64,000 bases of DNA. Source: Golubevia sp. BC0850 (Eukaryota > Basidiomycota > Exobasidiomycetes > Golubeviales > Golubeviaceae). Position 1 is the first letter of the stretch. The number at the start of each line of letters is the position of its first letter. The notes below the pieces were generated by a model, which was given only the letters and a program-made list of their open reading frames with translations, was not told the origin of the DNA and made no database searches. The stretch spans positions 930,001 through 994,000 of the forward strand of contig JAAVVG010000008.1 of NCBI GenBank assembly GCA_012976225.1. The letters are read 5' to 3'. Shown in pieces: positions 36,101 to 48,708 of the stretch. A program made the position numbers and the translations under genes.

Positions 36101-36370
36101 TCGAATGGAGGATTGGCAGCTCGCAGCTCAGCGGTACGCCTCATGATTTTAGCAAGCGAAGGAAGCGATGGAAGCTTCAGAGCAGAAGACACTCGAATTA
36201 GAGAAAGAGCTAGCCTAGGTTAAGCTCATGAGAAGTCAATCCAGTAGTAAACGTCGTGAGGGACACAATACAGATGGAGGAGCAGGAAAGCGAAGAAATC
36301 AGAGAATCTTGTCTTCGAGATGGGAGGAGAGGAAGAGTTTTGCTGTGCGGCTTGACAAGTGGAAGGTGAG
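36101..36370 (+). pseudogene. Decayed coiled-coil-like coding remnant
   Basis: One frame reads a helical, Gln/Glu/Lys/Ala-rich stretch (about 36101-36220) and then a basic stretch ending WEERKSFAVRLDKWK before a GTGAGT donor at 36366. In-frame stops interrupt it. It looks like the remains of a DNA-binding or transposon-related protein, but the family is not identifiable. Confidence 0.3.
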
Positions 36371-37004
36371 TACTTTCGTTGATCTTTGTCTCCGTCTCTG
36401 CTTGTAGACCACCTCCCTTTGTAATTTGAGTAGAGTACGTTTACAAGAATTCTCAGATTTCTATCCTCATTCTCTGTCGAAATCTAATGGCAACCACCAA
36501 CTACTCGTCTTTTGCGGCGAACTTTTCTTGCGAGATGAGCACGATAAGTGAAGTCGCGAACGGAGTCAAAAACAATGAAATTAGAGTGGGAGCTAAGACA
36601 AATTTTGACTGGAATCTGAGTCCAAGATTGAGAAGAAGAAGGGGAGCATGATTTCGAGAGCTGAAATTTGGAAACATTCGGGAATCATCAAAGAAAAAGC
36701 GAACACTGGAAGAGTTCGGAGAACAAACCAAGGCGAAGATCAAGAAAGAGAAAGAAGACATTTGCATTTGTCGAAGCTGTTTTAGGTAGACTCAGGAGAC
36801 GAGGGGGAGGACTAGAAGCGGACGAAAGCTACACAAAGTTTTCGAAAAGTGGAGGAGAGGCATCCATCATCTCTGACCACGCTCGTTCGGTTTGGCACAC
36901 AAACTAAGGAGAGGCGTGAGGCAGAGTCAGTGATCGATCGGGGCAGAAAGCAACGGGACAAAAGTAGTCAGGTGAAGATCAAAAACAAGACTTACCCTCT
37001 AGGC
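36371..37004. other. Intergenic, no supported gene
   Basis: Low-complexity frames only, between the decayed remnant and copy C'. Confidence 0.35.
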
Positions 37005-38822
37005 CTCTAAGAATCAACCCACTTGTCTACCTCAAGGTCTTCAATGCGCCTCTTTAGCCAAGCTCTGGTAGCCTCATCCGCTTTCACCGAAATCCTAGAC
37101 TTCAGGTATCTCATCGCTGAACTAGGACGAGCGATTCGGTAAGCTGGCTCCCCTTCCGAAGCGTTAGCGTCCAGAGTCAGCAATTGCAGTCACATCTCGA
37201 GATGATCGTCCTGTGCTTGCAGCTTTCCTTGCTCCTACCAGTGCCGCTAGGGCTGAGCCTTCGATGACTGTAGATGCTTTGAGATCACGTCGCGGTTCTA
37301 TTCTGAGAGTCTTCAGCTCTGGGAGTGGCATTCTCTCTCGAAAGCCCGCACTAATCCCCTCCCTCGAGAGCGGGATTAGAAGCTGGACAAGTTGTTCATA
37401 GAAGATGGATGGAGTGGATCCCGCAGGGTAGAGACTTAAATTCCATAGGTTCGACCAGTCCTTGGTCGACTCGATGAGAGCAGGGGCAGAATCCTTGATT
37501 TGAAGGTCGTAGAGATAGAGCTCTTCGAGAGAAGACGTGGTGCTGAGGAAAGAGAGATCTTGTGGTTTCAGGCTATCAACGTGAAGTATCTCCAGTCTTG
37601 GCGCATTGAGATTCTTGAAGAAGAGGCTTGAGTCTCCTACTTGAGTAGATTTGGGAGGCGGATCGAGGAAGAGATAGCTGAGGTTGGGAAGATCCATTGG
37701 TTGAATTCTGTCGACTTGAATTCCTTCACTCGAACGTAGGGCTACTTCTTCTAGTACTGACTTCGATGAGAAGAGCTTGACCATCCAGGAAGAAGTAAAG
37801 TTGGTGCTACTGATCCTGACCTTTCTTGCTCCTTCGAGACGTTCCAAGAGAGCATCGTTGCATGCCAGGTTCTCATCCCGTGATTTCCATTCCAAAGTAT
37901 CGAGTGAAGATTTTCAGTTCTGCGGGAATTCAAGGGTCCTTCTTGCCTCTGTTGGGGCAGAAGAGTCCCTTTCCTCCTCCCTTTCTCGTGGAACTTAGCA
38001 CGACTAACTCGTTGCTTCCTCCAGCTCCTTCGTGAATTCACTTGCAGAGATCTCCCTGAAGAGGAGAGTCCAGCTTGTCGTCGAATTCCAGTTCCATTCT
38101 TCGAATCGAGTCCTTGCTCCTAGAACTGAAGGCTTCCAGTCCCTTGCAGATCTGCTCTCCCTTTCCTTCCATTCTAAAAGTACTGAAGAGTTCCGAGGAT
38201 TCATCGATCGACTCTTTCCAAGCTTTTGAGACTCGAGTCGATCTCGTCAGAGAAGGAGCGTCGGCGAAGGAGAAGAGCTTGAGGAAGAGGTCGGGAGAGA
38301 CTCTCTCGAAACGACTCATCTTCTCTCTGACTGCCGATGATTGGACATACTTTGTTGTGCTTTCGCAGTCGATGGACTGGAGAGGACCCGAAGCCTCGAT
38401 TCTCTTCTGTTGTTCTCTGGCTAGTCTGAAGTGGTGAAGGGCCAACCTGAGGTAGGCAAATCCGGCTCGAGAGTGAGTCTGAGAAGAGCAAACGAAGCAG
38501 GAAAAAGAGTAAGCAGGCATTCTGGAGGAGAAGCTAGAAGAGGCTAGAAAGAGCAGCACGCTTGTAGAACTTACTTGAAGACTCTTCTCCTTCTCCAACG
38601 CCCTTTCTGCATCTCTGCACGCCTCTTGAGATTCTCCTCTCGATTCCAGACTCTTACTCCTGATCACCTTGGTACACAGATCTTCCGCAGTCTTATAATC
38701 CAGTCTGTCCAAAGCATCCTGAGCCTCCTTCAATCTGAAAGCGTGTTGCTGTTCTGAAGTGATGCTGCGTTTGGCTGAAGGTTCCTGTTCGGATTGAGTG
38801 TCTCGTTGACTCTCTGATTCAT
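37005..38822 (-). pseudogene. TPR/F-box/LRR family copy C', broken mosaic
   Basis: Its 5' two-thirds (38822 to 37491) is a near-perfect inverted copy of B, with the same first-exon frame loss and the same 80-bp gap after the F-box region. The next 80 bp is its own, with a shortened version of the SASAKAAASAL motif (SAPALIES). From about 37408 to 37186 it is nearly identical to copy C, with one mismatch seen. It then ends with a B-like 3' segment (37020-37150) after a further deletion near 37180. It is therefore a patchwork of at least two parents. The LRR part is still open from 37895 to 37164. Confidence 0.8.
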
Positions 38823-38956
38823 CTCAAGAAGTTGTGACTGTAGCGTCAACTCTATGACCGGTGAAAGAAATAAAGAACTACTGATTGAAATGGATTAGGA
38901 AGAAGAGTCAAGAACTTCAAACGTTCCACTTCTGGATGCGAGCGAAGTTTTTTCAG
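37491..38956 (-). repeat. Long inverted repeat, arm 2 (copy C' / copy B)
   Basis: Partner of 13811-15276. It includes about 130 bp of 5' flank upstream of the ATG, so the duplicated or converted unit is genomic and not from a processed transcript. Confidence 0.9.
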
Positions 38957-39701
38957 CAGCGGCTGGCTTGGGAAAGAGCTTCAGGAATTTGGAGCGAACC
39001 AATCTATGATAGCTCGGAGAGAATCTCCCAAGAACTACCAACTATTCGATCCTACTTCTTGGGGAGATTAGACTGCCAATTTTGGGAGGTCTCGTTTGGA
39101 GAGTAACTTTCAGATCTTGATTGCTTGCCGAGATCTTGTTCTCGATCTGAAAAGTAACTCGAGATTCAATGGCTCATTCCCTAGAAACCACAACCGTCGC
39201 ACTCGTTTCACAGAGGGGATACAAAGGTTCTGACCAATCCCTCCGAGAGTCGAGTCTTGAGATTGCTTTGGGAGGTCCTATTTGATTTGTAGAGCAAAGG
39301 CATTCTTGCTCTTCTTCAACTATACAACTATTTGCCCGTCAATTCCAGTGTTTTTCCTCTTTCAAGAGCGGAGAGCCTCTTCCAATCTCAGAGATACAGC
39401 TTGGTCTACTGGTCTTGTTCGGCGTCAACTTCCAGCTCAACACATCTCTTCACATATCCATTCTCCCCCCTTTTTTTTGTAACAAAACAACTCAAAAAAG
39501 GAATGTATGATGTTATTTTGCGATTGAGGTTTTTGGAGTATATGAGAGATGCTTCTTGACACAATTGGTCCTTTCTGAGAATTCTTCTTCACCGTTTCCA
39601 AACTTTTCTTCCTGAGCAAGACCAGAAACCAATTTCCGCCTCCTCGCTCTAGCCTTTTGACTTGGTTCCTGACACTTGGAACCATGTAGCAGTAAGACTT
39701 T
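38957..39701. other. Intergenic, no supported gene
   Basis: Further upstream flank of copy C' and the 3' flank of the UPRT gene. No recognisable gene. Confidence 0.4.
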
Positions 39702-42076
<2,375 letters not shown>

Positions 42077-42195
42077 TCTTGGAAGTCTCGAAGATTTGAA
42101 AGTGGAAGTGATGATGTTCAAAACAGAAATTGTGACCCAACCCAACCCAACACTACCTCTCATTTTCAAGCTTTATTTCCTATTCTGTTCAGCTG
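42077..42195. promoter_or_regulatory. Compact bidirectional promoter, UPRT / AP-3 sigma
   Basis: Only 119 bp separates the two divergent start codons. No specific element recognised. Confidence 0.6.
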
Positions 42196-44136
42196 ATGAC
42201 GATTCTGTCAGTTCTAATCATTAACAATCACGGTAAACCTAGATTGACGAAATTCTATTCTCCTTTATCTTCCAATTCTCAACAATCTCTAATTCGATTA
42301 ATCTTTCAATTGGTTTCATCAAGAGAATCAATTCATAACCCCAATGGAAATCAAGATTCCATGGTTTGCAATTTCTTAGACGCTCCTGAATTGTTACCTC
42401 TCTTACCTCCGAGTGAAATTGGCAGTCAGAGTGGTAAGCCAAAGGGGAAGGGGAAGGGAAGAGACAAGGACAAGGGGGATGAACTGAGAGTCATCTATAG
42501 ACATTATGCCACGCTCTACTTTGTCTTCTTAGCTGATACCAGTGAGAGTGAATTGGGCATATTGGATTTGATTCAGGTGAGTTCGAAGGAGGAAGGGATG
42601 AAGTGATAGGGGATGAAGGTTGGAATCAGCATGACCCTCTCAAGGCGATGTCTATTGCGAGTATCACTTCTAAACAGTAGCAATCCAACAGATTCCAGCT
42701 CTCATTGCTTTTTTGGGATCACTGTGAAGGGAGCATGCACGTTCACTCCTTGGAGATAGTAAGCCTGCTTTCTCTTCTTAGAGCTGGAGTGGGAGCCTCG
42801 TAGCCTCGAATGATGCTTCACATTCAGATGAGACGCATGAGATGCTTCACTTTTGGGTACAGGTGAAGCTAGCAAGGTGTGGTCCATGAAGTATGGAGTG
42901 TGCCTCGTATGAAGGACAAGGGCTTTGACCAGTTCAACCCTCATCCTAGCTCGCTACTTCAAAGTGGCCAACGAACGGCTTCCAATCAACTCAAAAGAGA
43001 AGCATGGAAATTCAATGTGAGGGGCCGGGGTCAAGGAAAAGAAAGGGTCCGGTTGAAAGAGGATCTTAGGAGGGAGTCCCTTAACTCAGTTTCATGAGAG
43101 AGAAGTGGGGTTCTGATAAGTTGCTTTGAGGCTTCCAAGCGAAAACAGAGGTCAGACAGAGCGTACCTGTCAGATTGAAAGAACGTTCAAAGGAAAGGGA
43201 GGATGGGACTTTTCGTTTCGTTGACGAAGAAACAAAAGGGTTCGAAGAGACAGATGGCTTCTTAACAAACTTCTCTTCTGAAGAAGGAAGCGATCCGGAT
43301 TTCGGAGTCTTCTGTCTATTTGAAAACTGTTGATTTGGCTTTCTGAAGCGTTTACACTCTTATCATATTCTGAATCTACTTCCCTCGAACTCTCCTTCTC
43401 TTCTTCTTCAATTCTCCTCTTTCCACCCCCAACAGGTCTTCGTAGAATCCTTAGATCGATGCTTTGAAAACGTCTGTGAATTGGACTTGATCTTTCATTT
43501 TGATGAGGTGAGTTGATTTTCCTCCTCTCCTTCCTCTCATCTTCCTCCAAGTCATTCTCTTAACTAAGCTCCCCAAACCTATGAATCTAAACCCACTTTT
43601 TTATGGAAATCTGATATCTTTTATTCTACAGGTCCATGCCATTCTAAGTGAGGTAATCCAAGGGGGTTTGGTAGTAGAGACCAACATAAATGATATAGTT
43701 TCTTCTGGTAAGTTTTTCCCTCTCTTCCCTTCTCCCTCTCCCTTCCCCTCTCCCTTCCCCTCTCCCTTCCCCTCTCCCTCTCCCTTCCCCTCTCCCTCTC
43801 CCTTCCCCTCTCCCTCTCCCTTCCCCCATCTCTCTCTATGACCCCCGTCTTTCCTTCATCCTTCCAACGCACCTCCTCTCTTTCTTCTCACTCTTTCCAG
43901 CAAAACAAGTCACACTTTCGCGGAAAGCCTCTTCTCAATCTTCACAAGGAGGAGGAGCTCTAGCTTCCTTCGGCCCTGCTCCTCCTGGACATAACAGCAC
44001 TTCTTCTTTGGCGATACCTGGAAGTCCTGGTTGGGGGACGAATAGAAATATGCCTAGTAGTCCGGGGAGTGGTGGAGGTTGGGGCGGGATGGTTGAAGGT
44101 TGGGGGAGGGAGTTGGGGAGTAGGCTTGGGAGGTAA
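42196..44136 (+). CDS. APS3: AP-3 adaptor complex sigma subunit
   Basis: Small subunit of the AP-3 vesicle coat, which carries cargo from the Golgi or endosome to the vacuole. Four exons (42196-42576, 43436-43507, 43632-43707, 43901-44136) give 254 residues. The longin-like core is clear: MTILSVLIINNHGKPRLTKF, then VIYRHYATLYFVFLADTSES, then VFVESLDRCFENVCELDLIF and HAILSEVIQGGLVVETN. Compared with the usual 160-190 residues there are two additions. A Lys/Gly/Asp-rich insert (GKPKGKGKGRDKDKGDEL) sits just before the VIYRHYA strand, and an 80-residue Gly/Ser/Pro tail is rich in Trp-Gly. Intron 1 is long (859 bp). The divergent start of the UPRT gene lies 120 bp upstream. Confidence 0.91.
43728..43832 (+). 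repeat. CCCTCTCCCTTC-type tandem repeat in AP-3 sigma intron 3
   Basis: Imperfect 6/12-bp pyrimidine repeats fill most of the intron and give long spurious frames on both strands. Confidence 0.85.
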
Positions 44137-44451
44137 TGTCTATTGTATGATTGGAAAAAAAAGAAATGCAATCATATTTCGGGCAAGTTTCTCTTTTTTT
44201 TTTTTTTTTTCCCTTCGTTTCTTTAGACTGAGAGAGAGAAGCGAGAGAAGGTCGAAAAGGTGGTTGTCTAAGGTTTGGAGAGCCTAAGTTCTAAATTTTC
44301 TCGACAGAACTCTTCTCTTCATTCCCATCCTATTTCTAATCAGTTTCAAATCAGCTTTCCTCGTATCTTGAAAGCTTCGAGCCTACAGTCAATTCATCAA
44401 CAACAACGAACTTTGACTGGTATTCATCCTTGAGAATTAGAGAACCGAACC
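44137..44451. promoter_or_regulatory. Spacer with a T-run, upstream of the carrier gene
   Basis: Contains a run of about 18 T near 44193-44210. Holds the AP-3 sigma 3' UTR and the Rim2-like promoter. Confidence 0.4.
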
Positions 44452-46839
44452 ATGGCTTCCACTTCCACTCAGTCAGTCATTAATCCAATTCAAGTTTCAA
44501 CGACTCCAGAATCTTCAATCAATACTCCGACGACTCCTCTCATCAACAAAGGTAAAGCCAGACAGCTCGATTCAGACAAGGACGATGAAAAATTGTCTGT
44601 GGGAAAGCCAAATGGAAGGATAGCTCCTCCAAAAGGTTGGTTGCATTTCGTAGCTGGAGGGTGAGTAATCAATTCACATCCACTTTTCAATATAGCTTTC
44701 ACTTTCGGATTAGTCTGAATGTGGGAGCTTAGTGGTGGTTTGGATAGGAAGGCAGGCGTATTACTCTATGTGTAATGCAGGATCATGAAAGAGACCATGC
44801 TCCTCTCTTTCTCTCTCGGAAAGTGGTGAGAGAGCTTCCAATCAGTCAGACTTATGCTTCTTGGATCCATCATTTGAGGTGGCTAGTCGATTGAGGAAAG
44901 GTGAAAGCTTCTTTCGCCTTTGATTAGACTTGTCAGCCATTTCTCTCTTTCCCTTCGATCCTTGAAGAGGAATCCGAGGCAGTAGCATCACACCATTCTC
45001 CAATGTCTCAGATTTCCGCAATATTCAAGTTCAACCGATCATAAAAGGTGGCCTCATCAACATGCAGATTCGATTCTTTAGCTCCAGTCTAAAAGACTGA
45101 GTTGTCGCAGCTCCCCTTTCTACTTTCTCTTTTCCCTCTTATTCTCTCTGACTCACCTCCCTCCTTTTTTGTTAATCTAACTCTCTATTCAACAGAGTCG
45201 GGGGCATGTGTGGAGCTATCATCACCTCTCCTCTTGACGTAGTCAAAACTCGATTACAATCCGATCTCTTTCAACAAAAGCTAAAGGTTTCAACTTCCAG
45301 TTCCAAAACGGGGATCGTTGCTACTAGTAGGAAATTGGCTTGGCATTTTGTTGAGACTGTTAATTTACTTGAGTGAGTTTTAAAGTTAGGTCACTCACTA
45401 CATCTGTAGGCCTTAGGCCTGAGGGTTCAAGGAATTCTCATCTTTCTCTCTCTCGCTTTCCCTTACTCTCATTTTTCTAAAACGAAATCTTATTCGTTCT
45501 TGTATTTTTGAAGAGAGATCTCAGCAAAAGAAGGAACTAGAGCCTTGTTCAAAGGATTAGGCCCTACTTTAGTTGGAGTAGTCCCTGCTAGATCTATTAA
45601 CTTCTATACTTATGGAAATGGGAAAGTGATCTTGGCAGAGAGGTTCAATGATGGGAAACAGAATGCTGGAGTTCACCTCGTTGCTGCTGCTTTCGCTGGT
45701 GAGTATTGTGGAATTCCTCAGCTAAGCAAACCTATTCAATTAATTTGACTTCTCCTCCATCTTTTTTTTGCTCTGTCAATCCAGGTCTCGTCACTGCAAC
45801 TGCAACGAATCCAATCTGGGTAGTCAAGACTCGACTTCAATTAGATTCTCATGCCATTCAAGCTGCAGCTTCAAATCGACGAAAAGCTTCTATTGGTAAA
45901 ATCACTTCTTCTTCTTCCTCCACTTCTTCATCCTCAAGTTCAGCTTTCAGATCTTCAGCTCAAGTATCAGCACCTTCGACTGCTTCCAATTCACTTTCCA
46001 ATTCTTCTTCTCTCAAGTCTTCTAATTTCTTCAGACCGAAACCTTCTCCTCAAGCACCAGCTCTCAATTCTCTCCGAACAGCCGCTTTCATTTTCAAAAC
46101 TGAAGGTATCAAAGGTTTATACAAAGGTTTGAGTGCAAGTTATTTGGGTGTGGCTGAAGGGACTATTCAATGGGTTCTATATGAAAGGTTGAAGAAATTG
46201 AGCAGTGGAGATGAACAGGTCAAGAATGGCGGAGTGAAAGAATGGATGGGAACTGTGGGTGCTGCCGGAATTGCTAAGGCCGTAGCTAGTTTGATCACTT
46301 ATCCACATGAGGTGAGTTCTGGGAGATAAATGGAGACGCAAATGATGGACAGAGCTGAGTGATTTAGAACTGATTCATCTGCCTTTTCTTGCATCTCGAC
46401 TTTCCCTTTTAATTGCTTGATCTCTCTCTTGATTGATTGGCAATTAGGTGGTCAGAACTCGGTTGCGTCAACAGCCCCCAGTGGGTCAATCTCCGAGATA
46501 CACTGGCTTGCTTCAAACTATCAAGTTGGTTTTAAGAGAAGAAGGAGCGGCTGCTCTATATGGAGGCCTTAGTGCTCATCTTTTGAGGGTGGTTCCAGTG
46601 AGTGTCCTTGTTTCTTGTTTCCAACTGGTTCCGAAAGAGATTGTAGTCTCTCTCAAGGCAACATTCATTTTCTCTTTCTGAATCTTTCTCGCTCGACCCC
46701 CCTTTCTTTCTTTCTCATCTCGCAGAATGCTGCTGTCATGTTCTCAATATACGAATTGGCTCTCAGAATGGGAGCCGGTCCATCAGTTGTGGTTACTACT
46801 CCGATTTCAAGTCCAAGTGACACGGAGAAGTTGGTCTAA
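44452..46839 (+). CDS. RIM2: Mitochondrial pyrimidine nucleotide carrier, Rim2-like
   Basis: An inner-membrane carrier of the SLC25A33/36 group that exchanges pyrimidine (deoxy)nucleoside triphosphates for mitochondrial DNA and RNA synthesis. Six exons (44452-44660, 45196-45372, 45514-45698, 45785-46311, 46448-46597, 46726-46839) give 453 residues. The three carrier signatures are visible: SPLDVVKTRLQ, NPIWVVKTRLQ and YPHEVVRTRLR. The middle PIWVVK form is typical of this subfamily. The N-terminal 65 residues are polar, before the GWLHFVAGG start of repeat 1. A Ser-rich insert of about 60 residues (roughly residues 215-275) widens the matrix loop of repeat 2, which is a known place for length variation. 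Intron 1 is 535 bp and the others are short. Confidence 0.93.
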
Positions 46840-47479
46840 TTTTTCCAATTCAAGACCTGCCAGATTATATTTTGCTGTTGAAGCACTTCCCTCTATGGAA
46901 TATTCTTTCTGCAGTCTCGATTGTATTTCCTTTAATTCTGTCTCTTGTTAAACTATGTACTCAAGATTCCCCTTCAATGTATTTATGCTTCGTTTTTGTT
47001 ACAAGATTCTCACCAACCACTCTGGACTCTATCTTTTTGAGTTTTCCAACAAATCGGTTTCCCTTACCTTTTCCTCACTGATTGACGAAGAGAATCATTA
47101 GAACTGATCCGCCAGTCACTACTATCAATCACAGCTTCATCCTTGATTCTCGAACTTCTCTTGTCTGCTTCGATCATTCGCAGTCTCGCGCTCTTCTCCA
47201 TCAAAGATCACTTGACTATCAATTCACACAAGAAGGAGCTTAGCTGTGGTAAAGAAAGAACACCAGAACGAATAGAGATATGCATCGACTTATAAATTAT
47301 CTTCAAGCTACAACTCTAAGGTGAACAGTTGATTTGAGACAGATCTTGATTTGAAAGTCTTCACTTCTCATCGTAAGAAAACAGTGAATCTCTCAACAGT
47401 CTCCTACGATTACGCTCATGTCTTTCCTCTAGATCCAAACAACGAAGCTTCAAAAATTTGATTCTTGCCAGAATGAGTT
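46840..47479. other. Intergenic, no supported gene
   Basis: 3' flanks of two convergent genes. Nothing recognisable. Confidence 0.4.
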
Positions 47480-48300
47480 TTAGAGGATCCATCGAACAGA
47501 ATTGAAGGGATAGGATAATCTTTCAAATTCTGACATCTCAACTCTTTCGTTGATTTTCGGAACTGCCTCCTTATCTTCATCATCATAGAATTCCATATCA
47601 GGCTGATCTTCTTCGAACTCTAAGTTCGGCCAGTCCCATTTTACTGGTTCCCGTATATCAAAGTGGAAGAGAGAATCTTTGCAAACTTCAAAAATGTTGA
47701 TGATGTTGTTCCAACGTGGGCTAACTTTTAAATAATCGAAGAATTTCACTTTGCAAAACAATCTCCCCAAAACAAGAAAGCTCGGTGATTGAAGACCCTT
47801 TTCCCACAAATAATCTAGATTCTTTGATCAACGACGGCCATCCAGTTGGAACCTTAAAAGCCGGTGCATAATCATCAGTCCTATTGCTGCTTAAATTTTG
47901 CTGCTTAAATCTGTAATGGTTAATGTTTCGCTCTTAGAAGGGGACTTGATCATTAAAGCTAAGTGAAGAGTGGCTTGAATTTGGGTTTCTCCCAACTGAT
48001 TAAAGGGTTTGGGGGACGCTCAAGAATAGTTCTTATCTGCTGCGATGTTTCGACTTGGTTCTTAAAGCGCATGATGAACCAGGATGATTCGTCAGCAGTT
48101 GGTTGAGGAAGGATTAAGCTTAGGGCGTCAGTTAATCTTTTGATAAGTTGAGAGTCTGAAGTAGGAATGCTTATCTGGATCCATCCCAAGCCTCCCTGTT
48201 GATAGCTAGATCTTCTCTAAACCCTTCAAGATTAATTGAGACTGACTTTAAACGTTGACTTTACTCACCTGGAGTCTGTTCGGTCAGGAAAGAGTCGCTC
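47480..48300 (-). CDS. Unrecognised protein with LRR-like segments, tentative
   Basis: Two stretches read as real protein: 47959-48189 (IQISIPTSDSQLIKRLTDAL onward, ending before a possible intron) and 47480-47809 (a Leu/Phe-rich part, then an acidic region with DIREPVKWDWPNLEFEEDQ). The region between can be read as QATLHLALMIKSPSKSETLTITDL, an LRR-like strand. An exon end at 48225 has a plausible acceptor. I do not recognise the family, and stops between the pieces could be introns or true damage. It may be a distant or decayed member of the LRR proteins that surround it. Confidence 0.3.
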
Positions 48301-48708
48301 GTGGGAGCAGTAAGACTGAAGAGCCAAGGAAAGATAGATGAGGTTCGAACGAAGGAAGATGCCTTTGTCACTTCTACGACTGTGTATTGTCTCTAGCGCA
48401 TCACACCTCGATTCTCACTTCTTCTCCTTATATGTATCACAGAGTATGAAACAGCGTCTCTAACAAAACACATTCGATTAACAAAACAAGTATCGTATTT
48501 CTAAGTGCTTGACATTCTATTGGCTTCCTTTTGAGCTTTCCCTTGTGTCTTCCTTTCCTTCGCCTGCCAAAATTCCTTTAAATCTATCAACGGTCCCAGC
48601 TCTCAACACTACTTCATCTTGTGTCCTATTCTCTCCCTTTCCAATCTAGCTCGCAACTTCTCCACTTTCGTCTTTCTGTTCCATTCCCATTCTCTTTTCT
48701 GATTCAGA
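48301..48708. other. Intergenic, no supported gene
   Basis: Nothing recognisable. It lies between the tentative LRR gene and the stop of the phosphotransferase gene. Confidence 0.4.

Noticed and set aside
42702-42944. Minus-strand frame inside the AP-3 sigma first intron
   Set aside because: No splice context or family; kept only as an oddity of a long intron.
43621-43872. Arg/Glu/Gly repeat frames on the minus strand
   Set aside because: They come from the pyrimidine tandem repeat in the AP-3 sigma intron.
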